A stretch of 64,000 nt of DNA, from positions 786,496 to 850,495 of the forward strand of contig WNKI01000001.1 of NCBI GenBank assembly GCA_015350385.1, read 5' to 3'. Within the stretch, counting starts at the first letter, position 1. Each line of letters starts with the position of its first letter. Of the stretch, positions 20,048-29,085 are shown in pieces. Origin of the DNA: Aculops lycopersici (Eukaryota > Arthropoda > Arachnida > Trombidiformes > Eriophyidae). The notes below the pieces were generated by a model that was not told the DNA's origin, made no database searches, and saw only the letters and a list, made by a program, of their open reading frames with translations. A program made the position numbers and the translations under genes.

Positions 20048-21565
20048 TTACTCCTCTGGTGTGATGCTCAGTGTTAACTTTTGGGTTAAGGTATTGAGCT
20101 TATCGATTGTCCTTTGATATAGTCGTGGCTTGGTCTTCCAGTTGGCCGTTAAGTAAAATGCCGGCACTCCTGTGAGCAGGATAAATGTTCCAATTGCAGC
20201 TTGTTTAGGCTCATTCCATACTGGTGTAACAATGAGCAATATCGACGCAAAAAGGTAAATAACAGGTATGTAGGTATGCACCCGCAAAGGCCTAGGCAGT
20301 TCCGGGAACTTGTGGCGCAACACTAAAACTGTTGAAACCGCTAGGACGGCAAAACTGGCCTCGATAAAGATGAGGTAGTTAATTAGAGATGCCATCTCAG
20401 TTGTGATCAGGTACAAAGATGACATTAAACCTACAAATAATAAGCTGGGTACTGGACTCAAATGATCAACACTGATCATATTCAAAAGTGAGAAGAGTTG
20501 ACCTTGACGCGCGCCTACAAACAATATGCGCGACGATGAAAATATCAATCCGTTGAGACCACTTGTTGTGGAGAGAGCAACTGAAAGTGGCATGATGAAG
20601 CTAACCACACCAAGTGTATGCCTTCCAAAGACTACAGCTAGCGCCGATGAGTTGATTATGTCTGCATAACTGAGCACTGCAAAGTAGGAGATGTTCACCA
20701 ATATGTAAATGATTGTGATAGATGTCATGCTTATCATGATTGCTTTTGGCATGTTTTTGATCGGGTCCTTGATTTCTTCGGTAACAAAGTTTAATGCATT
20801 CCAGCCAGCATATGAGTAAAGGCCAGAATAGAAGGCCGCTGCAACACCCATAAAAGTAAGTGGCCGATGTCCATTCCAAATATCGGCTTGGGTCAAGTTG
20901 GTCGCCTTGCCGGCCACTATGTAGTAGAAGCCAAACAGTATGACAAGCATAAGAGCGAGCACCTTTGCTAATGTAAATGAGTTTTGCAACTTGATTGATC
21001 CATTGACGCTATAACAATTGATCCAGACAAGTATCATGATGATAGCAAGAGCCATTAGTCTAACTGGATGTTCAGGTGGCGAACAGTCTGCGTAGAATGG
21101 TTGCAGGACATAGTTGGCAAAAGTCAAGGCTGCTAGGGCATTACTGCAAGGTAATATAATGAGCACGGTGACCCAAAGGTACAAGAAGGATAGGCATGGT
21201 CCATAGGCTAACTTGATATAAGTGTAATCTCCACCAGAATCTGAAATAGATGTTCCAAGCTCAGCCATACACAGAGCACCCATAAGTGATAATAGGCCAC
21301 ATACGCCCCAAACGCATAGCGCCGCGCCTATGGAACCTGAGTGCTGAAGCACTCCACCAGGTGAGACAAAGATTCCTGAACCGACGATAACACCTGTTAT
21401 AATTGCAACTCCATTCCACAAGCCCAATCGTCGCTCTAAACGGACCTTTCCGGAAGGCTCCCGATCAACAGCACCATCTGTCTTCCCCTTCTCCATATTG
21501 CGCTGATTGAGGCCTTTCTGATCCGGTTCCATCTTCCTGTTGCTTGATACTTGCTCTGATTTCAT
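20048..21565 (-). CDS. SLC7 (LAT-type) amino-acid transporter light subunit
   Basis: A 505-residue APC-superfamily transporter. SLC7 light subunits exchange large neutral or cationic amino acids and usually pair by disulphide with an SLC3 heavy chain (4F2hc/rBAT). The start is the ATG at 21563-21565 (MKSEQVSSN). Family evidence: RLGLWNGVAIITGVIVGSGIF (helix 1 with the GSGIF substrate motif), GGDYTYIKLAYG (helix 3), a Cys in the loop after helix 3 at FYADCSPPEHPVR, the position used for the heavy-chain disulphide, YAGWNALNFVTEEIKDP (helix 6), and SRILFVGARQGQLF. Twelve helices. The charged N-terminus is about 45 residues. The LAT1/LAT2/y+LAT subtype cannot be fixed by eye. Confidence 0.92.
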   Translation of the reverse strand: MKSEQVSSNRKMEPDQKGLNQRNMEKGKTDGAVDREPSGKVRLERRLGLWNGVAIITGVIVGSGIFVSPGGVLQHSGSIGAALCVWGVCGLLSLMGALCMAELGTSISDSGGDYTYIKLAYGPCLSFLYLWVTVLIILPCSNALAALTFANYVLQPFYADCSPPEHPVRLMALAIIMILVWINCYSVNGSIKLQNSFTLAKVLALMLVILFGFYYIVAGKATNLTQADIWNGHRPLTFMGVAAAFYSGLYSYAGWNALNFVTEEIKDPIKNMPKAIMISMTSITIIYILVNISYFAVLSYADIINSSALAVVFGRHTLGVVSFIMPLSVALSTTSGLNGLIFSSSRILFVGARQGQLFSLLNMISVDHLSPVPSLLFVGLMSSLYLITTEMASLINYLIFIEASFAVLAVSTVLVLRHKFPELPRPLRVHTYIPVIYLFASILLIVTPVWNEPKQAAIGTFILLTGVPAFYLTANWKTKPRLYQRTIDKLNTLTQKLTLSITPEE

Positions 21566-23655
21566 TTGCAAATGCCGACCTTTGCTTGGTTAGCACTGGA
21601 ATACAACTAGAATTGTTTACGTCTTGCTTGGTCGAGATTTTTATACTTTTGATGACTAGATGCTGAGTTTGACAATATAGATAGAAATTTTGCTTGAGTA
21701 TTTTTAATGAGAAATAAATGCAAGGGCTTTTCGACTTCAACTTCGACTTCGAATCAAGTGAAAATTTGACTAGTGGTATTTCGCACTTCGATGACTAGCA
21801 CGACTGGTGGTGGTGCTCGAGATGATTAGGCTTCTAGTTACATGCTATAGTTTAGTATAGATGCGTACGAAGACGACTCATCAGTGCCAATGTCTCGTGG
21901 TGCAGGAGAACGAGACTCTTAGGTTGAAACAAGTTGCATTAAAATATCAGATAGACATTTCCATTGAAGGATTAGTTGTCGGATAAGTAGTAGCAACAGC
22001 AAGACTACAACCACTTCTGGATCTTGGATTCTCTCTATCAATCATTGACTCTTGACTTTAGCATTAAGTTGCGCCCGAGACACGAGCAAAGTGTGCCACA
22101 AGGTTCGATGTCTACATGGTTATCCCTAGATTTGTTGTACTTGCAGCGGCGTGTGTTGTTTGATGAGACTATAGAGGGCCTCACATTGGTGTGAAGTTGT
22201 GAGTGGTCTTGGCCGGAGGATTCTATGCGCTTTTGTGCGTATGTGTGTTGTTGTTGTTGTTGTTATGATCTGTATGCAGAGGCGTCAGCTTGCCGGCTTG
22301 TCGTTACCATCCGATGGACGAAGATGACGATGGAGACGAAGAAATTGGACCATGTGCTTTTTCTTCTTTAAATCTATGCAAGTTGCAAAAACAACTGCTC
22401 TTGCCGACGAAGACGACTTGAGGAAGGAAAGGCACTCGGCGCAAGCTCGGGTTTCAAAAGTTCCGCCTTATGCAGCGCTGTATGGCCTCAATGCACCCGA
22501 TGCTACGAAAACTTCCATATTGCTGCGAGCACAAGTCTGCTGCATACTGTATAACTGTGCACGCGCGACGGCCATCTCCAGTCTTCGAGGAACACAACGC
22601 CAAGTTGCATGCTGCAAGCGAAAAGCATTGGAGGCAATGGCAAAATAAAGCGACCAATACAATTTTCTATTGGAAATGCGCAGACAATTCGCCACCAGAG
22701 CCTAAACCGCACGCACCATCGGCCCAAATCTTGGCCTAAAAGTTTTGTCTTTGTCTGATCGGCTAGCGCGCATGCGTTAAAGCTGGTGGTCAACATCGAG
22801 CACAGCTGGCTATCAAAGGCAGACAAGAGATCAAGAAAAATTTACGTAGGCTCGAACCTGTTTGCGTCTGGCTGGTTAGATGACTGACTGGCAGCCTCTG
22901 TCTCAGTCGAACGCAAGGCCGAAAATTTATGTCGAACTAGTTGGATGCAGATTCAGCGCAGTAAAATTTAGGCCGATTCCGGGCCAGAGTGAGAGCATCG
23001 CTCGGAGTTGTGTGTTCGCGCTGCATTCGCCTGGTTGTTTATTGGCTGTTGTTTTCACATCGCCTTTCGTTGTCGTTAGGCCTGCTGCCGATCCCGTCGA
23101 CACAGACTCAACGACTGGCGGCGGGGTCTCCACTTCGGCCATCGCCACCATCGCCAATAAACGGCCTAGCTTGCGCACTATCTCAAAAACTGCGCTCTGT
23201 TTCTATGGCTTTCGCCACAGTACAAAGCTTCTTTTGCGTTTTCGGAACAATGTCGACTTAAGGCCGATTTTAGGCGATAGCGCGGATTGTGTGAATGTGT
23301 GAGTCTTCGTTACTCTACTCACGCAAACAAGCATCGGATTCGCAGTAGGCAGCGTAGCACAGCAACCCCTCCTTCAATTAATATCGTGTATTTTTCATTG
23401 GATATCGTAGGCCACCACCAAAACCATTAGGAAAGAGAGAATCATTATTCACTTTATAATATAAATAGATAAAAAATTTATTATTACTGTTCTTATATAT
23501 TGTTGAAGGAGAAACTCTATATATTTCTTCGACCACTAACATAACCAAAACCATTATTACTGAATCGCTCTATTGATCCATACATTAGTTAGAATAAATT
23601 TTGAAATTTATTTGGAATCCAAATTAAAAGAAACAAACACAACCACCAATCCAAA
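21566..23655. other. Intergenic region, 2.1 kb
   Basis: It lies between the divergent SLC7 and CK1-alpha genes. I see a TTG simple repeat around 22246-22266 and a moderately GC-rich block 22380-23320 with open frames on both strands that resemble nothing known and lack splice or start support. The last 250 bases before CK1 are AT-rich and look like 5' UTR. Confidence 0.45.
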
Positions 23656-24648
23656 ATGAATTTAATGCGACCCGAGTTTATCATTGGCGGTAAATATCGC
23701 CTAATGCGCAAGATTGGCTCCGGTTCCTTTGGAGATATCTATCTAGGAATGAATATGTCTACCGGTGAGGAGGTTGCTATTAAAATGGAGTCTATTAAAG
23801 CCAGGCACCCACAATTATTATATGAATCAAAACTTTACAAGCTATTGCAGGGTGGAATGGGTATACCCCACTGTAGATGGTATGGAACTGAGAAAGAGTA
23901 CAATGTTCTGGTCATGGATTTATTGGGTCCATCATTAGAAGATCTATTCAATTTCTGTTCGCGCCGCTTCTCTTCAAAAACTGTTCTAATGCTAGCTGAT
24001 CAAATGATTGGTCGCATTGAATTTGTTCACAGCAAACATTTTATTCACCGAGACATAAAACCAGATAATTTCCTAATGGGTATAGGACGACATTGCAATA
24101 AGTTGTTCATTATCGATTTTGGTCTGGCAAAGAAATTTAGGGATTCAAGAACAAGAACACACATAACCTACAGGGAAGACAAAAATTTAACAGGAACAGC
24201 GCGCTACGCTTCCATTAATGCCCATCTTGGTATTGAACAAAGCCGCAGAGATGATATGGAAAGTTTGGGCTATGTTCTCATGTATTTCAATCGAGGCGCC
24301 CTACCATGGCAGGGACTTAAAGCCGCAACTAAGAAACAAAAGTATGAGAAGATTTCAGAGAAGAAAATGTCAACCCCAGTCGATGTTCTATGTAAAGGTT
24401 TTCCAGCAGAATTTTCGATGTACCTGAATTATTGTCGTGGACTAAGATTTGAGGAGACCCCGGACTACATTTATTTACGTCAATTGTTTCGCATACTCTT
24501 CCGCACATCTAGCTACCAGTATGATTACATCTTCGACTGGACATTGCTAAAGCAGAAACAAACACAGCCACAAACGGGTACAGTTGCAATTGCGCAGGCT
24601 GCCCAACCGAGTTCAAATGTAGATCCCTCAACAAGCAGGATGAATTAA
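23656..24648 (+). CDS. CSNK1A1: Casein kinase I alpha
   Basis: A 330-residue single-exon protein kinase. CK1-alpha phosphorylates beta-catenin/Armadillo in the Wnt destruction complex, Ci/Gli in Hedgehog signalling, and many other targets. The kinase domain (residues about 13-285) is almost identical in layout to animal CK1-alpha: IGSGSFGDIYLG (P-loop), VAIKMES (ATP lysine), HRDIKPDNFLMG (catalytic loop), DFGLAKKF, and the CK1-specific TGTARYASINAHLGIEQSRRDD in place of APE, then LPWQGLKA and FDWTLLKQK. The C-terminal tail of about 35 residues is Gln/Thr/Ser-rich and unlike the vertebrate tail. No internal deletion or missing catalytic residue. Confidence 0.97.
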   Translation: MNLMRPEFIIGGKYRLMRKIGSGSFGDIYLGMNMSTGEEVAIKMESIKARHPQLLYESKLYKLLQGGMGIPHCRWYGTEKEYNVLVMDLLGPSLEDLFNFCSRRFSSKTVLMLADQMIGRIEFVHSKHFIHRDIKPDNFLMGIGRHCNKLFIIDFGLAKKFRDSRTRTHITYREDKNLTGTARYASINAHLGIEQSRRDDMESLGYVLMYFNRGALPWQGLKAATKKQKYEKISEKKMSTPVDVLCKGFPAEFSMYLNYCRGLRFEETPDYIYLRQLFRILFRTSSYQYDYIFDWTLLKQKQTQPQTGTVAIAQAAQPSSNVDPSTSRMN

Positions 24649-24867
24649 TCTTCGTCTTTTATAAATACCCATAAATCATCTATCTCTCGAACAGATATAT
24701 TAAATAAATTACATTTGATGTGACTTCACAAAACGCGACTACAGCGTTACAACTAGGTTATGCTACAGTAATTGAGCTTAAGAAAATATCTCCAAATAAA
24801 CATCATCTTTTCAAATTCAAATAACAACAAAATCATAACAAATAAGTTTTATCAGACTCCTAAGCTT

Positions 24868-25899
24868 TCAATTATCCCTCAGACCTAAATCTTCTTCATG
24901 GTATCTCAAAACTTCCTCGTCTTCTTCCTGAGGTTCGTCGGGTAGCTCCCACTTGTAAGAATCGCTCGCTACTAACTCCTCTCGTCGCTTGATGCGCGCA
25001 AAGTGGTCAGCTTTTTTCCTCTGATTCATCATGAATACTTGCATCTTACGATACCTCAGCATAGGATCTTCCACTTCCTTGTCAGGATTTTCAGCTGGAT
25101 CTTTGAATAGCATCGTCGTGTTTGCTATAAAGTTCTGAGGATTCATCCTCGCCGATTTACCACGACCCTTTTCGAACTTGGTTATAACTTCGTTGTACAA
25201 GGTCGCATAGTCGACTCCCAACATGAAGTTTTGCATGTCGTCGGGAGCGGTGAAATTCTTACTCTCTACATCGGCTCTCTCACTGGACTTCATAGACTTT
25301 TTTGCCTCTTGCAGTTGGTGTGGCTTTGATTCGACTAGATCGGTGGCCTCTTTCTCCTCTATCGGAGGCAATCTCTTGATAGCTTCATTTATAGCATGTT
25401 CTTGCATCCTTGCTAAATCGTATACAAAATCGACTGGTGGTACCTTACCAGTGAGATTTCTTTCTGAGATTGCTAGACGTAGCTTGGGAACTAGTTTTCG
25501 AAGTTGATCGTGAAGATGCTGATCGAAGGGCTCATTAGTGTAGTAGAATACTCGAACACCTTTCATCCATGCCCTTGTTTCGATACTACTAATCTGAACA
25601 TTCATTGAGGTAAATTCATTCTTGAGGGTATTGGAAAGGACATCTGATAAAATTTCAGTGAAGTGTCTGTTCAAGACAACCTCTCGCCGACTGACCGCCC
25701 TCTGGTCAATCTTATGTGTTTCTTGTAGGAATATTGGAATACCATCTTTAATCACTGGCATTGGATTTCGTTTGCTAATGAAGTCATGCGGTGCTACTCC
25801 CTTCATTCTGCTATCCCATTTACCTAGAAGATTGGCCATCATATTGATCTTCTTTGTTAACATAGAGGTGGGCCTCGATAGAATCCTCGGTCGAGCCAT
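24868..25899 (-). CDS. RBFA: Mitochondrial ribosome-binding factor A
   Basis: A 343-residue protein. RBFA binds the small mitochondrial ribosomal subunit and assists 12S rRNA 3'-end maturation. The RbfA KH-type core is visible from about 72 to 185: VVLNRHFTEILSDVLSN, ISSIETRAWMKGVRVFYYT, a helix LHDQLRKLVPKLRLAISER, and NLTGKVPPVDFVYDLARMQE, which parallels the NVPPIVFVQD segment of animal RBFA. The N-terminus (RPRILSRPTSMLTKKINMM) is basic and could be a mitochondrial presequence. The C-terminal third is charged and low complexity, as in animal RBFA. It is minus strand, 27 bp downstream of a small membrane-protein frame, and convergent with CK1-alpha. Confidence 0.83.
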   Translation of the reverse strand: MARPRILSRPTSMLTKKINMMANLLGKWDSRMKGVAPHDFISKRNPMPVIKDGIPIFLQETHKIDQRAVSRREVVLNRHFTEILSDVLSNTLKNEFTSMNVQISSIETRAWMKGVRVFYYTNEPFDQHLHDQLRKLVPKLRLAISERNLTGKVPPVDFVYDLARMQEHAINEAIKRLPPIEEKEATDLVESKPHQLQEAKKSMKSSERADVESKNFTAPDDMQNFMLGVDYATLYNEVITKFEKGRGKSARMNPQNFIANTTMLFKDPAENPDKEVEDPMLRYRKMQVFMMNQRKKADHFARIKRREELVASDSYKWELPDEPQEEDEEVLRYHEEDLGLRDN

Positions 25900-25926
25900 G
25901 ATTTCTTTTGATGCAATAATATTTAA

Positions 25927-26193
25927 TTAGCTAGAGTACCTTGAGTTGAGGACCAAGATAGAACACATTACAAAAATAAACAAAGTATCAGATAAGTAAC
26001 TATATGTCGCACGTGGAATATGATTGTTGCTTGCTGTGGAATTTCTATTGACTCGCTGCGCAGACGCAACTTGAATACTATTCTGAACGTCCGAATTTTT
26101 GCAAGCTTTCGAACTTCGAGCTGCAAGGTGAGCATCAAGTTGTTGTATCTGGACAACTTGAGTTGAACTTGGAATAAAATCCTTGAGTGACAT
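25927..26193 (-). CDS. Small putative tail-anchored protein, 88 residues
   Basis: I do not recognise this frame. It begins with ATG (26191-26193), is polar for about 65 residues (SSTQVVQIQQLDAHLAA...), and ends with one hydrophobic segment (TLFIFVMCSILVLNSRYSS) that could be a C-terminal membrane anchor. It sits between RBFA (27 bp downstream, same strand) and SARAF (36 bp away, divergent), so it could instead be the RBFA 5' UTR and shared promoter. No family support. Confidence 0.3.
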   Translation of the reverse strand: MSLKDFIPSSTQVVQIQQLDAHLAARSSKACKNSDVQNSIQVASAQRVNRNSTASNNHIPRATYSYLSDTLFIFVMCSILVLNSRYSS

Positions 26194-26228
26194 AAGATGG
26201 CTCCGAGAATATCGTTTCCTAACAAAAA

Positions 26229-27129
26229 ATGTTGGTTACAAATTATCTAAACTTAATACCTTTTTACGTATTCTTATTAATCGTTGTTCCAGTCTTGGCT
26301 TCCGATTGGGACGATGACCACCATGAACACCATGATTGTGATGACCATCACAATCATATCAAACATCATGGTGATGATTCACCGAAGGATCGTGTTCTCC
26401 TTAGCGGTATCAAGACATTAAGTTTCTTCAGGAATAAGAGGACAACTTCACGTCGAACCCATCCTATTCATCAACTATCTTGCGTAGGGGGCACTGCTGG
26501 ATGCAAACTCTTCACTCCTGATGTAAGTTGTCGGCAATCATACTATGAGAAATATTATAAACAGAGTTAACAAACAGAGACTAATTTAGTTCATTCCTTC
26601 ACAGGTGGTTGAGTGTGAGAACCAGGGACTAGACAAGGAATCGCAGAAGCTGACTTGGAAGTGCTTCGCTGAGATTGGTGATAGTGTCAAGTTTAATCAT
26701 GTCGAGGTGCAATGCGAAGGTTACGATTACCACGAGGATGATTATGTTCTTCTTGGATCTTGTGGTTTAGAATTCACCTTGGACTACAAAGATCCTCTTG
26801 ACTATCATGATAACTCTTATTACAAGCATATGGACGATCACGAGAAAGAAATGCACAAGGAGAAAGTGCGAAAGATTGTGGGTCCCAGGCAAATCAAACA
26901 ATCTTATGGTGTCGCATCCTTCTATAATCTAGTTATAACAACCATCATGGACAAAACGCTGGTGGTCGGATTGATTGTTGTTGTGGCATTACTTATGCTG
27001 GTGGCATTGAGATCATTTGGTTCGAGGGACAAAAAGTATGGGCCCGGAAGGAAGGGCTTGAGCAGAAAGGCTGCTTCAAATTATGGACCCATTACCTCGG
27101 CTGTGATGTCCACAAAGAAGATAACATGA
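26229..27129 (+). CDS. SARAF: SARAF, store-operated Ca2+ entry regulator (two exons)
   Basis: SARAF (TMEM66) is a single-pass ER membrane protein that promotes slow inactivation of STIM-Orai calcium entry. Exon 1 is 26229-26522; intron 26523-26604 (82 nt, GTAAGT...TTCACAG); exon 2 is 26605-27129. The junction is phase 0 (FTPD|VVECENQG), giving 272 residues. A signal peptide (about residues 1-24) is followed by a luminal Asp/His-rich cluster, then the family core: KTLSFFRNKRTTSRRTHPIHQLSCVGGTAGC, VVECENQG, W..CFAEI, VQCEGYDYHEDDYVLLGSCGLEF, a second acidic/His region, and a membrane helix near LVVGLIVVVALLMLVALRSF. The cytoplasmic tail is about 35 residues and basic, much shorter than the Gly/Pro/Tyr-rich tail of vertebrate SARAF. 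Confidence 0.92.
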
Positions 27130-27221
27130 CGGATAGTGTTAGATGGTCTGAAGCATTGAATAATTTACGAAAATAAGAATGAATTTATTAAGTTAGCACT
27201 AGAGATGGGAAGCTTCAATCA

Positions 27222-28523
27222 TCAATCGCGCCCATCGATGTAGGTTGAAATTTCAATTTGGTCTGGTAGCTCGGGTATCTTCACGTCGAATCTCTCTTGC
27301 ACGTCGTTCAATATCTTCTGATCGTTGTCATCGGTGACAAACGTTACCGATAAACCCTTTGTCCCAAATCTACCTGCTCGTGCGACACGATGCAAGTAAG
27401 TGTCACTATCCTCTGGCATGTCGTAGTTGAACACAATGTTCACTCGCTCAATATCCATACCTCGACCAAACAAGTTCGTCGCGACCAGTATACGCTGCTG
27501 ACAATCTTTGAACTCCTGGTACTTTGACAGACGCTCCTCTTGTGGCATGGCGCGATGGATGGCGATTGCCGGGAAGTTCTGCTCCACCAACAAACCACGC
27601 AAAGCCACACACCTCTGGATACTCTTCACGAATATCACCACCTGATTGAATTCCAAACTGTCCAACAACTCGAACAACTTGCGGTTCTTCTCGGTGTCCT
27701 TGAGCTTCACAAAGTACTGCTGCAGACCGTGTAGCGTCAGTTTTTTCTCGTCGTCGACGTACACCTCCAACGGATCTTGCATGAACTTCTTGCACACTGG
27801 CCTGATCTCCTTCGACAAGGTGGCCGAGAACATCATGACCTGCTTCTCGTGCGGTGTGGCCTTGAAGATCTCCTGCACGTCCTTTCTCATGTCGATCTCG
27901 GCAAGCATACGGTCGCACTCGTCTAGCACAAAGTGTTTCAAGTGGCGCAGATTCAGCTTCTTACTCTTGACCAGGGCCAGAATACGACCTGGCGTTCCAA
28001 CCACGATGTGTGGAGTCTTGTTCTTCAGCGATTTTTCGTCGTTTGCGATGGTCATGCCCCCGAAGAAGACACTCACCCTAACGTTGGGCATGTACTTCGA
28101 GAAGCGCTCGTATTCTTTCGAGATTTGGAAGGCCAACTCGCGAGTGTGACACATGACCAGCACGAGAGTGTGGTCGACTGTCAGGTCGATCAGGTGTAGG
28201 GTGGCCAGCACAAATACGGCTGTTTTGCCCATACCCGACTTGGCCTGGCACAGGATGTCCATGCCGACGATGGCTTGTGTAATACACTCATGTTGAACCT
28301 CAGACGGATGCTCGAAGCCGCAATCTGTGATGGCTCTTAATAGCTCCGGCTTGAGCAAGAAGTCTCTGAAGCCGCTGGAGTGGATTGACACGTAGCCGCC
28401 CTTCTTGGAACCGTCAGCCTGGGCCACCACGGCCTTATCCTCCTGCATGGCCGGCTGTTGGTCGTCATCTTCGTAGTCGAGCAACTCTTCCTCGTTTGTT
28501 GGCTGGTTCTGTTCGGTTTCCAT
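27222..28523 (-). CDS. DDX39B: UAP56/DDX39B DEAD-box helicase, copy A
   Basis: A 433-residue RNA helicase of the UAP56 (Hel25E/Sub2) group, an ATPase of the TREX complex acting in splicing and nuclear mRNA export. Motifs: Q-motif region FRDFLLKPELLRAITDCGFEHPS, motif I AKSGMGKT, Ia MCHTRELAFQ, GG, Ib VGTPGRIL, motif II DECD (the UAP56 variant of DEAD), motif III SAT, then CHR/IFVKS, IV-V region ATNLFGRGMDIERVNIV and VI HRVARAGRFG. The N-terminal LLDYEDDD segment matches the family. It is convergent with SARAF (92 bp between stops). An inverted second copy lies at 31980-33278; bases 27250-28511 look identical to it, while start region, last 10 codons and UTRs differ. Confidence 0.96.
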   Translation of the reverse strand: METEQNQPTNEEELLDYEDDDQQPAMQEDKAVVAQADGSKKGGYVSIHSSGFRDFLLKPELLRAITDCGFEHPSEVQHECITQAIVGMDILCQAKSGMGKTAVFVLATLHLIDLTVDHTLVLVMCHTRELAFQISKEYERFSKYMPNVRVSVFFGGMTIANDEKSLKNKTPHIVVGTPGRILALVKSKKLNLRHLKHFVLDECDRMLAEIDMRKDVQEIFKATPHEKQVMMFSATLSKEIRPVCKKFMQDPLEVYVDDEKKLTLHGLQQYFVKLKDTEKNRKLFELLDSLEFNQVVIFVKSIQRCVALRGLLVEQNFPAIAIHRAMPQEERLSKYQEFKDCQQRILVATNLFGRGMDIERVNIVFNYDMPEDSDTYLHRVARAGRFGTKGLSVTFVTDDNDQKILNDVQERFDVKIPELPDQIEISTYIDGRD

Positions 28524-29085
28524 GTTCGCGGGATTATTTCTTTTCCTTTGTTGTTTTCAAGTTGAGTCAAATATGTTATTATCTTTGTGAGGTTGTTGAT
28601 TTTAACGTCGTCTAACTGAGCAAAAAAGAGGGTTTATAATTATGATATCGATTAAAATAATGATGTCGATTATAGTCTATAAGTTTTCTAAATTGAGAGA
28701 GAACCTCCGCCGATAGGTTTCCTCGGTGATAGTGAATTCGGGTATCTACTCCAGAGTTTTGCGCCAATGTCTAACGTGCTTGAGTTTTGGTGTAGGGAGC
28801 AGGCAATTTGCTGCGCTTCGATGCCGCTGCAGAGACTCGACGCCGATGCTGTGCTTGCAAGCTGCAACTTGGTAGCACAAAGCGTGTTGCCTGATTTAGC
28901 CTGAGATCTAAAGGGAGTCAATGGACGCAGAAGTGAGATGCATGGTGCAATCAGTCTTGGCGTGCATCGTTAGAGGTGGTGCACGTGTGAGGCCGGCGCA
29001 ACAAAGTCAAATAACAACAAACTCCATGATCCAACATGTGCCTCACATCAGGTACAACTGTCTATTAATTGGTTATGACTGTACG

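Noticed and set aside
27448..28287. Several additional long frames overlapping both UAP56 copies
   Set aside because: They are other-frame shadows of the helicase; their being the same in both copies only reflects nucleotide identity.
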